DNA of 35,514 nucleotides, from contig DRGP01000164.1 in NCBI GenBank assembly GCA_011050015.1, forward strand, positions 1 through 35,514. The letters run 5' to 3'. This document shows, one piece after another, positions 7,653 to 14,303 of the stretch. The notes under the pieces are model-generated. The model had not been told where the DNA came from and did not search any database. It saw only the letters and a program-made list of their open reading frames with translations. Source of the stretch: Leeuwenhoekiella sp. Its GTDB lineage: Bacteria; Bacteroidota; Bacteroidia; Flavobacteriales; Flavobacteriaceae. The stretch's first letter is position 1. Each line of letters starts with the position of its first letter. Position numbers and translations under genes: made by a program.

Positions 7653-7916
7653 TTAAAAATGCTCAATTAGTTCATTTAGTAATTCAATAGGCAGAAATAA
7701 ATTAGATGAGGTCTCCAGCTCTTTGCCGTTCTCATCTTCAAGAATTGATAAGATCATTCTAGTATGATCCGAAGCGTAGGCCGCATCCGAAATTTTAAAA
7801 CGGTAATTGCTTAATACCTTATCAACATCATTCGCCTGTATGAATGTCAGGCCGTCTATTGATATGCTAAAGAGGTCATGCGATTCCCAAAATTCTAAGT
7901 TTGTGAATTGATTCAT
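7653..7916 (-). CDS. Small protein of unknown function, last gene of the element
   Basis: The track gives 97 aa starting at 7946. I prefer the internal ATG at 7916 (87 aa, MNQFTNLEFWESHD), because the longer form begins with a run of glycines encoded by nine consecutive G. The protein is acidic, with alternating hydrophobic residues (LFSISIDGLTFI, RMILSILEDENG) suggesting a small alpha/beta or beta-sheet fold. It has no signal peptide or membrane segment. No family was recognised. It lies about 110 nt downstream of the winged-helix gene on the same strand and is probably read from the same transcript. Confidence 0.5.
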   Translation of the reverse strand: MNQFTNLEFWESHDLFSISIDGLTFIQANDVDKVLSNYRFKISDAAYASDHTRMILSILEDENGKELETSSNLFLPIELLNELIEHF

Positions 7917-7933
7917 AGGTTTAGTTATTGATA

Positions 7934-7942
7934 CCCCCCCCC
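7934..7942 (-). repeat. Nine-G homopolymer between two possible starts
   Basis: Nine C on the plus strand (nine G on the coding strand) lie between the ATG at 7946 and the ATG at 7916 of the 87-aa gene. A tract this long is prone to slippage and could change which start is used or the spacing of the leader. Confidence 0.6.
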
Positions 7943-8026
7943 TCATTTTTTTTCAGTGAATAAAATCATTGCTAAGGGGCGTTGTACGCGTTATTGCTTT
8001 GCTAGTGATTTTACCCCCTATCCCTA

Positions 8027-8929
8027 TTACCATTCTGCATTAAGATATCTTTCAAAATGATTTTCCTTTAGAAGGTGCTGGGGCGTCGCAAACTGATAGT
8101 TTTTATCTTTGTGCCATTTATTCTTACCGCTAAACAAACTTTGCGTAGCCTTTTGGAAGTCCTGCCATTCATAGCCCTGCGCTCTGCGTTCGTTGAATAG
8201 TTTTGTTGTGGCTCTGGTGGGTTTATGGTTCAAAGGTTTATTAATTGGTACTTTAGTATTTTGGCCTTTGTTATTGAATACATCAATAAACCATTGTACT
8301 GCTTTTTCTGAATTAGGATATTCCTTTGCCGGATCAATTTCTAACACTGCCGGTTGGTTTTTAATCCAGTTCCCAGCGAATACCTTAGCACGTGCCAGTA
8401 TCTTATCCGTATCTAGTGGAATAGATTCTAAAACACATTTATTATTAAGATCCGTTTCAAATTTTTGCCAGTTATCTATTTGTGGTTTATAGGTGTCTAT
8501 GAATGAATTATAAACATTTAAATCTTTTTCTTTCAAAAAAGAGAGAGAGCCATATTTATAATCTTTATTAAACTCTTTATTATGTTTAAACTTTCCTTTA
8601 AGAGGGTCTGCAACTTTCTTGTTAGAGGGTCTGCAACTTTCCTTTAAGAGGGTCTTAATGATTCTTTCATTACCCCTGCTCTGAAAATGCTTAATAGTAA
8701 CGCATCCTTTTTTCTCCAGCTCATTTATAATCTGTGATACCCTTGTAAGGCTCAAATTAAATATATCTGAAAAATAGCGGTTGGTTGCAAAGCATCCCTT
8801 TTCGTTATCCAGTGCAGCAATTCGCGCCAAAAATCCCTTTTCGGTAAATGATAGCTGGGTATGGCTCATTATTTCGGGGCTAATCCATATACCGCCTTTG
8901 TCTTTTTCGGGTTCATTTGGTTTACTCAT
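8027..8929 (-). CDS. Winged-helix replication-initiator-like protein of the element
   Basis: The product is 300 aa. Residues 10-85 (WISPEIMSHTQLSFTEKGFLARI ... LSLTRVSQIINELEKKGCVTI) read as a winged helix-turn-helix of the kind found at the start of phage and plasmid replication proteins and replisome organisers. A low-complexity middle (about 95-125) is encoded by a 23-bp tandem repeat. The C-terminal 150 residues are helical, with a W-rich end (GYEWQDFQKATQSLF...NKWHKDKNYQFATPQHLLKENHFERYLN) that resembles the C-terminal segment of such replication proteins. It probably binds the element's DNA to start replication or control copy number. No catalytic motif is visible. It is the largest gene after the integrase. 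Confidence 0.6.
   Translation of the reverse strand: MSKPNEPEKDKGGIWISPEIMSHTQLSFTEKGFLARIAALDNEKGCFATNRYFSDIFNLSLTRVSQIINELEKKGCVTIKHFQSRGNERIIKTLLKESCRPSNKKVADPLKGKFKHNKEFNKDYKYGSLSFLKEKDLNVYNSFIDTYKPQIDNWQKFETDLNNKCVLESIPLDTDKILARAKVFAGNWIKNQPAVLEIDPAKEYPNSEKAVQWFIDVFNNKGQNTKVPINKPLNHKPTRATTKLFNERRAQGYEWQDFQKATQSLFSGKNKWHKDKNYQFATPQHLLKENHFERYLNAEW
8589..8655 (-). repeat. Three 23-bp tandem repeats inside the winged-helix gene
   Basis: Copies lie at 8589-8611, 8612-8634 and 8635-8655 (last one 21 bp). On the coding strand each begins AGACCCTCT and two continue TAAAGGAAAG. Because 23 is not a multiple of three, the copies are read in three different frames, giving KTLLKESC, RPSNKKV and ADPLKGK. 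The middle copy differs exactly where its frame would otherwise read a TAA stop. Confidence 0.85.
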
Positions 8930-8964
8930 TACAAAGTATGGCTTATCTTTACAGCACGTTGATG

Positions 8965-9001
8965 CCGTTCGTTAACGTATCATTTGAACAATTAAAGGAG
9001 T
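8965..9001 (-). promoter_or_regulatory. Repeated leader block upstream of the winged-helix gene
   Basis: On the coding strand the block reads ACTCCTTTAATTGTTCAAAT, then GATACGTTAACGAACGG. A very similar block spans 10560-10601, and its GTTCAA, ATGATA and AACGAACGG parts also occur around the start of the 148-aa gene (9443-9474). In this copy the ATG is followed after two codons by TAA, so it encodes only a mini-ORF. A shared operator or translational leader is plausible. Confidence 0.5.
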
Positions 9002-9018
9002 AGTTTAGGCTACTCCTT
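8995..9018 (-). terminator. Hairpin overlapping the stop codon of the 148-aa gene
   Basis: AAGGAGTAG (8995-9003) and CTACTCCTT (9010-9018) form a 9-bp stem with a 6-nt loop. A seven-T run follows on the plus strand, while on the minus strand only TTTAATTG follows. It includes the TAG stop of the minus-strand gene and may terminate or attenuate transcription between the 148-aa and winged-helix genes. Confidence 0.5.
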
Positions 9019-9456
9019 TTTTTGTGGTGGTAAATGGTAGGGGTGTTTATCAAGTATCACATTTAGCAGCTGTTTACCATAGGGGTAGTACTTTGGGAAA
9101 TAATCTACTATGGCCGTGGTACGATCTTCTGAAAACTGGATGATGATTAGGCTTTCGGGTTTGTAGTTTCCATTCTTAATAATTCTTTTATTGCCCTCAA
9201 ATACATCTGGTATTCTGGTGGGTCTCAATCCCGTAACCCCTGTGCATTTACTCCATTTGGGATTGTCCTGTATTACAAGCCAGTCAAAAAAGCCTTTTCC
9301 ATTATTGTATTGTCTGTTTCTTTCAATCCTGATGAGGTCTGTAAGTATTTCGCACTCACTTGCCGCACCAATCAATTGATAAAGCTCGTAGGACTTAAAA
9401 GAATTATCCAAAATCCTATATATCCCTCTTATAAATTTCGCTCCGTTCGTTGCCAT
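9010..9456 (-). CDS. Protein of unknown function (148 aa), mobile element
   Basis: The product begins MATNGAKFIRGIYRILDNSF and ends in a basic, proline-containing tail (YHLPPQKKE). It is rich in aromatic and basic residues (FFDWLVIQDNPKWSKCTGVTGLRPTR), without a signal peptide or membrane segment. The family was not recognised. It lies 6 nt downstream of the HTH gene stop, so the two are probably translated from one message. The first codons overlap the AACGAACGG motif shared with two other genes of the element. A role in regulation or replication is likely from context only. Confidence 0.5.
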   Translation of the reverse strand: MATNGAKFIRGIYRILDNSFKSYELYQLIGAASECEILTDLIRIERNRQYNNGKGFFDWLVIQDNPKWSKCTGVTGLRPTRIPDVFEGNKRIIKNGNYKPESLIIIQFSEDRTTAIVDYFPKYYPYGKQLLNVILDKHPYHLPPQKKE

Positions 9457-9462
9457 ATCATT

Positions 9463-9744
9463 CTACTTATTAGAGTTGAACAATAGAGCGTTGATCTCTT
9501 TGCGGTTGAAATAGGTGCGGTTCCCTACCTTGTAAGGCTTCAAAATACCTTTGTTGCACCAAGCATGTAGGCAAACAAGGCTAATTTTAAGGAGTTTCCC
9601 CGTTTCTTTTCTTGTCAACCATTCGTCAGGCTCTTGTGGCTGGAGTTCTTTGCGCAAAAGGTCTAGTTTACCCTCTATGCCCTGTAAAATGGTTTCGGTT
9701 AATCCCTCTGGAGTAACGTTATTCAATAAAATTGCATCTGCCAT
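9463..9744 (-). CDS. Excisionase-like helix-turn-helix protein
   Basis: The 93-aa protein has a short N-terminal helix and then WLTRKETGKLLKISLVCLHAWCNKGILKPYKVGNRTYFNRKEINALL (residues 42-88). This is the MerR-like/HTH_17 excisionase fold: a recognition helix around KISLVCLHAW and the wing KVGNRTYFNRKEI. Proteins of this type in Bacteroidetes elements either bend DNA for excision by the integrase or regulate the element's genes. It has its own upstream promoter-like sequence and precedes the 148-aa gene by 6 nt. Whether it is Xis or only a repressor cannot be told. Confidence 0.75.
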   Translation of the reverse strand: MADAILLNNVTPEGLTETILQGIEGKLDLLRKELQPQEPDEWLTRKETGKLLKISLVCLHAWCNKGILKPYKVGNRTYFNRKEINALLFNSNK

Positions 9745-9768
9745 AATTCTTTGTTTTTAGATTATGGT

Positions 9769-9776
9769 CAAATGTA
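9769..9776 (-). promoter_or_regulatory. Predicted -7 box for the HTH gene
   Basis: On the minus strand the sequence is TACATTTG, an exact match to TAnnTTTG, 25 nt before the HTH start codon. A TTTG lies 14 nt upstream of it, closer than usual for the -33 element, so only the -7 box is convincing. Confidence 0.5.
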
Positions 9777-9839
9777 TTTCGGTATGCAATCAAACTTAGC
9801 TCAAAGAAACTCAATAACGAACGCAATAATTATGAGCTA

Positions 9840-10580
9840 TTATCTAGCCTTGTATAGTTCGTTGATTTGCTTATCTAAATCGGGATAGCTGTGTGTATCT
9901 TTATTAGCCAATCTTTGAAAATCCGTTCCTTTTAATCCTTCTCTACAATACTCCCTTACAAATTCCCTGTAAGCCTTGGTGGTACACTTGATTTTAGGGC
10001 GTAAGCAATCATAGATCAACGTATATTTTACTGTGGGGGCATCATCTGCCAAATGGAAATTATCGTTTAAATAATCAAAAGATTCTAAACCGTCATTGAT
10101 AAAAATATGGTTGTATTTTGCTTTTTGTAGTTCACTGGTAGAATTACTGATAATGCTAACCTCAACATCATTCCTAGGGTTATATTCATTTTTTATCATC
10201 CACTCGATCAAACGTACCTTAATGATGTTTTGAAGCACCCTAAGACCTTTACTTTCATCATCGAGTAGATTATACCCAATTGCAAGCTCTAAAAACTTGT
10301 CAGGATCAATTTTAATCCCATCATCTTCAATTGTAGCGGTTTTAAAATACGCCTTGTTAAATTCTAGATCAATTATTGCTTTATGGCGTAGGTTTGTCAA
10401 TTCGTGCCTTACCGCATCCATTGTTATATGAAGCGATACACTCGAATGTATTTCGTCACGTTCCGTTATCACATAGATGTTGAGGTAATGCAAAAAACGC
10501 CCTCTTATTTCCTCTATTTCTTTCTTTTCTTGATCACTAACTATTAACATGCGTTGCCCCCGTTCGTTTTGTATTTTCAT
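9840..10580 (-). CDS. Protein of unknown function (246 aa), mobile element
   Basis: The product starts MKIQNERGQRMLIVSDQEKKEIEEIRGRF. An alternative start is the Met at residue 11 (10550), since the first codons coincide with the repeated leader motif. It is mostly helical and charged, with no signal peptide, membrane segment or recognised catalytic motif. The C-terminal third contains KYTLIYDCLRPKIKCTTKAYREFVREYCREGLKGTDFQ. The gene follows the 114-aa gene by 22 nt and is separated from the HTH gene by a 95-nt gap holding a promoter. Function unknown. Confidence 0.5.
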   Translation of the reverse strand: MKIQNERGQRMLIVSDQEKKEIEEIRGRFLHYLNIYVITERDEIHSSVSLHITMDAVRHELTNLRHKAIIDLEFNKAYFKTATIEDDGIKIDPDKFLELAIGYNLLDDESKGLRVLQNIIKVRLIEWMIKNEYNPRNDVEVSIISNSTSELQKAKYNHIFINDGLESFDYLNDNFHLADDAPTVKYTLIYDCLRPKIKCTTKAYREFVREYCREGLKGTDFQRLANKDTHSYPDLDKQINELYKAR

Positions 10581-10601
10581 TTGAACAATGATTTAAGGAG
10601 T
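10560..10601 (-). promoter_or_regulatory. Repeated leader block at the start of the 246-aa gene
   Basis: This is the counterpart of 8965-9001. The coding strand has ACTCCTTAAATCATTGTTCA, then AATGAAAATACAAAACGAACGG. Here the ATG of the block is used as, or overlaps, the start codon of the 246-aa gene, unlike the copy at 8965, where the ATG opens only a mini-ORF. Confidence 0.5.
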
Positions 10602-10602
10602 T

Positions 10603-10947
10603 TTAAGCAACGTACAGTTGATCTTTAAACTCATGGTAGCCCTCAAACATTTTAATGCCGTGGATAATCTCTATTTGATTGTTGAGGTAATCAAATGCCA
10701 GTTGTCGCGTTTCAAAATTTGGCAATATTCTAAAATAGGCCATTGCAAATCCCATGTAATTGGTAAGGTCTTTGGTTTCCGTTTCTTCAATAGCCGTTTC
10801 AAATGCTTCAAAACTTTCAAACATTTTAATGCCGTGGATAATCTCTATTTGATTGTTGAGGTAATTGAACGCCTGGGCTTTGTTCATGGTCTTTAAAAGG
10901 TTGTAGTATGCCTTTAAAAATCCGTCATGTGTGGTCAATAGATTCAT
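10603..10947 (-). CDS. Two-repeat small protein of unknown function (114 aa)
   Basis: The protein consists of two similar halves of about 57 residues. Each has an F..AY....L segment followed by the identical sequence YLNNQIEIIHGIKMFE (residues 29-44 and 87-102). Each half is predicted as mainly helical. At DNA level the two copies share 49 identical bases, so the duplication is recent or kept identical by conversion. No family was recognised. The gene starts 12 nt after the integrase stop and is probably co-transcribed with it. A small regulator or adaptor is possible, but nothing in the sequence shows which. Confidence 0.6.
   Translation of the reverse strand: MNLLTTHDGFLKAYYNLLKTMNKAQAFNYLNNQIEIIHGIKMFESFEAFETAIEETETKDLTNYMGFAMAYFRILPNFETRQLAFDYLNNQIEIIHGIKMFEGYHEFKDQLYVA
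10643..10865 (-). repeat. 49-bp perfect direct repeat inside the 114-aa gene
   Basis: Positions 10643-10691 and 10817-10865 are identical over 49 bp, starting 174 bp (58 codons) apart. Flanking sequence in the two halves is clearly diverged, with differences on both sides of the identical block. Confidence 0.9.
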
Positions 10948-10959
10948 AGTGAGTAGTAT

Positions 10960-12273
10960 TTAATTAGTTCCTGTTTTTACTGGTTTCAATACGGCCTTTT
11001 TATCCCGTTTTATCTCTTGGGTCTCCCAAAAGCTATTTAATACTTTGGCGTTGTCCTGTGCGGTCTTGCGTATGTAGTTCAAAAACATCTTTTCCGTGGT
11101 GTGGCCAGTTATTGCCATGAGTACGGGCGTGGGCAATTTGCCGTAATGGTTTGTGGCAAAAGAACGCCTACAAATGTGGGTGCTAACAAGCTCCCATTTT
11201 TCAAAAGTCCCTTTTTGCTTGCGCCACACACCTTTTTTTAATTTGGTGGTTTTCGCACCGTCTAGGAGTTCCGTAAAGCCTACGGTTTGGCAAACGGTCT
11301 TAATGTAATCATTGAATTTTTGCGTTGAGGTTGCCCGTGGGAAATTGCCCCCGTGCTTCTCTAGGATCGCCTTTACCTGTGGGTGCAAAGGCAGGATTAT
11401 TTTTTGCCCCGTCTTTTGGGCGGTGTATTCAATAAAGCCGTTATTGACATTTTCAGCGGTAAAGGATAAAAGGTCTCCAGCACGTGCGCCACTCCATACG
11501 CCTATGATTAGCCAATCCCTTGCATTATCCAAATAGGGCGTTTTGGTAAAGTCATAATCAAATACCCTATTGATTTCGGACGGGTTGAGCGTTACAAAGG
11601 TGGTTTTTTCCTTTGGTGGCCTAAACTCCGATTTTTCAATATCAATGCTTACTTTGATCCCGTTGCGTTTGGCTTCTTTGACAATGGTTTTTATAAAAGT
11701 CAGGTATTTCCCTATGGTGTTATAGCTAAGTAGATCAACCTCGTGAAAGTATTTGATAAACTCTTTGTGAAATTTCAGATCCACCTCAACAACTCGAAGC
11801 CTTTTCTTTTTATGCTTTTCAAACTGTTTTAGTTTGTTGATTATGGTGGAGTATTTCCTAATGGTGGCCTGTGATACTCCTATTTTGCCGTTAGCCTGTA
11901 TTTTGTGGTGCTGGTTGGCTTTGTGGTATTCTGCAAAATCGATCAAGAAATTTAAATCGGTCTCACTGTTTTGATTGAAGTAGGCAGTTATACCGTCTTT
12001 GAGCCATTCAGAATTGATTAACTCGCCTTTGGTGTACTTATCATTGAATTTATTGAGAATATCATTGCTAAGGCCGTTGAGGTCATTTTGAAGATTCTTT
12101 TTATCGGCAAACGTAGAAATTTGTTTTACCGATCCCTTTTTATTGTTCCAGTAGGTAGGATCAACAAGTAGAGCAGTGGATTTTGTAAAATCGTATTTGC
12201 GCCCGTGCTTAAATCGTAGGTATATGGTGCTGGGGTTTCCAGTGCCTTTTGTGAAGTACTTTAGAGTTGCCAT
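10960..12273 (-). CDS. Tyrosine recombinase / integrase of the tRNA-Ala element
   Basis: The 437-aa protein has the Bacteroidetes phage-integrase layout: an N-terminal arm-binding domain (1-100), a SAM-like core-binding domain (105-205) and a catalytic domain (225-405). Catalytic residues can be placed: Arg264 in SGARAGDLL, Lys287 in TAQKTGQ, His366/Arg369-370 in THICRRSF, His391 in ITGHTT and the nucleophile Tyr400 in MFLNYI. It should integrate and excise the element by strand exchange at the 18-bp core. The gene is next to the right end, transcribed inwards. A promoter-like box and the right arm site lie just upstream, so binding of the integrase there could repress its own gene. It is full length. 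Confidence 0.95.
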   Translation of the reverse strand: MATLKYFTKGTGNPSTIYLRFKHGRKYDFTKSTALLVDPTYWNNKKGSVKQISTFADKKNLQNDLNGLSNDILNKFNDKYTKGELINSEWLKDGITAYFNQNSETDLNFLIDFAEYHKANQHHKIQANGKIGVSQATIRKYSTIINKLKQFEKHKKKRLRVVEVDLKFHKEFIKYFHEVDLLSYNTIGKYLTFIKTIVKEAKRNGIKVSIDIEKSEFRPPKEKTTFVTLNPSEINRVFDYDFTKTPYLDNARDWLIIGVWSGARAGDLLSFTAENVNNGFIEYTAQKTGQKIILPLHPQVKAILEKHGGNFPRATSTQKFNDYIKTVCQTVGFTELLDGAKTTKLKKGVWRKQKGTFEKWELVSTHICRRSFATNHYGKLPTPVLMAITGHTTEKMFLNYIRKTAQDNAKVLNSFWETQEIKRDKKAVLKPVKTGTN

Positions 12274-12297
12274 TTGTAATAATCATTTTGAACACTT

Positions 12298-12305
12298 CAA
12301 AAATA
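12298..12305 (-). promoter_or_regulatory. Predicted -7 box of the integrase promoter
   Basis: The minus strand reads TATTTTTG, matching TAnnTTTG, 25 nt before the integrase ATG. The arm-type repeat at 12322-12341 covers the region where the -33 element should be. Confidence 0.45.
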
Positions 12306-12321
12306 ACCTTTTCTGGCAATC

Positions 12322-12341
12322 TTCCCCACATAGTCCCCACA
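12322..12341. promoter_or_regulatory. Right arm-type integrase site (20-bp repeat)
   Basis: TTCCCCACATAGTCCCCACA repeats the sequence at 7502-7521 without change and in the same orientation. It overlaps the predicted integrase promoter region. Confidence 0.65.
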
Positions 12342-12481
12342 TTTTTAGTATTCGTTCTAATTTTATCTAATCTATACTAATCCCTATACAGTTTGGAATA
12401 ACCCGTAAACACTAAGAAATACAAGTGCTAAGACTATTTTAAGAGGATTTAAACAACAATCTAAATTAACAGGGTTGGGTT

Positions 12482-12499
12482 CCGATCTTCTCCACAACT
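12482..12499 (+). repeat. attR core of the tRNA-Ala element
   Basis: This is the second copy of CCGATCTTCTCCACAACT. It is the original 3' end of tRNA-Ala displaced by about 5 kb. The upstream tRNA body is absent here, so this copy is not a gene. Confidence 0.85.
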
Positions 12500-12503
12500 T
12501 CTT

Positions 12504-12537
12504 AACCTCGATAAAAATTAATTTTATCGAGGTTTTT
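12504..12537 (+). terminator. Original tRNA-Ala terminator, now beyond attR
   Basis: AACCTCGATAAAA and TTTTATCGAGGTT form a 13-bp stem with a 5-nt loop, followed by a T run. Its position 5 nt past the core repeat suggests that it terminated the tRNA before the element inserted. Confidence 0.75.
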
Positions 12538-12796
12538 TATTTTAATTTTTACATGAATTGAAATTCGCTAAGGAACCTCCAGTAATTTTCTTTCAAAAAG
12601 CGGTTTGGAACAACGCTGAAGAAGTATGTGCAGAAGATGGGGTATGAATACGGTTGAAATTTTATACTGAAAAATGAGCATAAAAGTTATTAACAATTCA
12701 TTCTTTTTATTTGATAAGTAAGTCGCCAACAGATGCTAAATGTTTGAAAAGTCCTATATTTACTGGTGTTTGGTTATTTGATGGTTATTTGATGAT
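12538..12796. other. Gene-poor stretch between the element and the AlbA_2 gene
   Basis: No complete gene is visible. A short open frame around 12589-12654 ends FKKRFGTTLKKYVQKMGYEYG and may be the C-terminal remnant of a lost gene, possibly an HTH regulator; this is weak. Just before the AlbA_2 start the sequence GGTTATTTGAT is repeated twice in tandem (about 12771-12792). Confidence 0.35.
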
Positions 12797-14245
12797 ATGA
12801 ACGAAAAACAGTTAAAAAATCTAGTGTTAGAACTTACGGGGCAACCTAAAGAATGTGAATGGATTGAATTCAAAAAGAACAATTCTGATCCTGTTGAAAT
12901 AGGTAAAAGAATATCTGCATTATCCAATGGAGCCTGTATTCATAATCAAGATTATGGCTATTTAGTCTATGGTGTAGAGGATGATTCACATAAAATTGTG
13001 GGGTCTTCTTTCAAATGTAAACTTCAGAAAAAAGGAAATGAAGAATTAGAACATTGGCTCATTCAGCGCCTTAATCCGAGAATAGATTTTACAATCAAGC
13101 AAATAAATATTGAAGATAAAAATATTTGTATTTTCATTATTCCCTCAGCGCACAATCAACCTGTGGAATTTACACATAAGGCCTATGTTAGAATAGGAAG
13201 CATCACAAGGGAGTTAAGTGAGTTTCCAGAAAAGGCCAGAAAAATTTGGAAAAAGGGAAACTCTAAAGTTTTTGAACTACGCATTGCGCAAGAATCGATT
13301 TCTGGCTCGGACATCGTTGAATTATTATCAACACAGACTTATTTTGAACTTTTAAATATTCCATATCCTTCAAGTAGAGATGGGGTATTAAAAAAATTTG
13401 TGTCTGAGGATTTTATCATTAAAAACAAATCGAAATATCACATAACAAATTTAGGAGCAATTCTTTTAGCGAAGGATTTGAATAATTTTTCAGAACTCAA
13501 AAGGAAAGCAATTCGTGCAATTGTATATGATGGAAATAATAAACTAAATACAATCAGGGAACAAATTGGAGTTAGAGGATATGCTGTTGGTTTCGAAGGA
13601 TTAGTAAATTGGGTAAATAGTCAACTTCCGGCTAATGAGGTGATTGGTAAAGCTCTTAGAGATAATGTGCGTATGTATCCTGAAATTGCGATTAGGGAAC
13701 TAATAGCAAATATGATCATACATCAAGATTTTGAAGAGAAAGGTTTTCCAATGGTTGAAATTTATAGTGATAGAATTGAAATCACTAATCCTGGATTGGC
13801 AATGATTACTCCGAATAGATTCATTGATGAATATCTATCTCGAAATGAAAAATTAGCTGATATCATGCGGCGTTTCAGAATATGTGAAGAAAAAGGCAGT
13901 GGCATTGATAAAGTAATTGCTTTTACAGAACATTATCAATTACCCGCGCCTAACTTTTTAATACAAGAAAAACATACAAAAACCATAATGTATTCTTATC
14001 AGTCTTTTAATGATATGGAAAAGAATGATAAAATTCGTGCATGTTACCAACACGCCTGTTTAAAGTATGTTACAAACGAAAAAATGACAAATCAAAGTCT
14101 GCGCGAAAGATTTAAGATTGAGTCTAAGAATGCTGCAATTATATCACGAGTTATAAGAGATACGTTAGAAGAGAGCCTTATAAAAGATGATGATCCTTCT
14201 ACCAAATCTCGAAAATACGCAAAATATATACCTTTTTGGGCTTAA
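12797..14245 (+). CDS. AlbA_2 (Schlafen-like) and HATPase domain protein
   Basis: The product is 482 aa. Residues 1-135 match the AlbA_2 (formerly AAA_4) layout: an early ECEWIEFKKN, then RISALSNG...GYLVYGVEDDSHKIVG, and later AYVRIGSITREL. The middle contains an ATP-binding HATPase_c_4-like region, with AIRELIANMIIHQDFE (about 297-312) and the later RICEEKGSGIDKVI. The C-terminus looks like a winged helix (TNQSLRERFKIESKNAAIISRVIRD). Proteins of this type are widespread putative regulators, and some relatives occur in defence islands. The gene is visibly more AT-rich than hemH next to it and lies about 300 bp beyond the tRNA element, which suggests separate acquisition at the same hotspot. 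No partner gene is adjacent. Confidence 0.75.
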   Translation: MNEKQLKNLVLELTGQPKECEWIEFKKNNSDPVEIGKRISALSNGACIHNQDYGYLVYGVEDDSHKIVGSSFKCKLQKKGNEELEHWLIQRLNPRIDFTIKQINIEDKNICIFIIPSAHNQPVEFTHKAYVRIGSITRELSEFPEKARKIWKKGNSKVFELRIAQESISGSDIVELLSTQTYFELLNIPYPSSRDGVLKKFVSEDFIIKNKSKYHITNLGAILLAKDLNNFSELKRKAIRAIVYDGNNKLNTIREQIGVRGYAVGFEGLVNWVNSQLPANEVIGKALRDNVRMYPEIAIRELIANMIIHQDFEEKGFPMVEIYSDRIEITNPGLAMITPNRFIDEYLSRNEKLADIMRRFRICEEKGSGIDKVIAFTEHYQLPAPNFLIQEKHTKTIMYSYQSFNDMEKNDKIRACYQHACLKYVTNEKMTNQSLRERFKIESKNAAIISRVIRDTLEESLIKDDDPSTKSRKYAKYIPFWA

Positions 14246-14303
14246 CTTATTAAGTATAAACTTTCCTAATGATTACAGGAACGACAACTATGATTTTTCT
14301 TCT

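Larger units (their letters stand above)
7431..12499. mobile_element. Compact integrative element in the 3' end of tRNA-Ala
   Basis: An 18-bp perfect repeat CCGATCTTCTCCACAACT marks both ends: 7431-7448, overlapping the tRNA 3' end, and 12482-12499. One unit is about 5.05 kb. Inside are seven minus-strand genes, including a tyrosine integrase next to the right end, an HTH excisionase-like protein and a winged-helix protein. An identical 20-bp sequence lies just inside each end, as expected for integrase arm-type sites. No relaxase, capsid, terminase or obvious defence gene is visible. This suggests a cryptic or satellite element that depends on another element for transfer, perhaps a phage. 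Confidence is high for the element and low for its mode of spread. Confidence 0.85.

Noticed and set aside
8591-8655. CRISPR-like array
   Set aside because: There are only three units with no spacers between them, all within a coding region; it is a plain tandem repeat.
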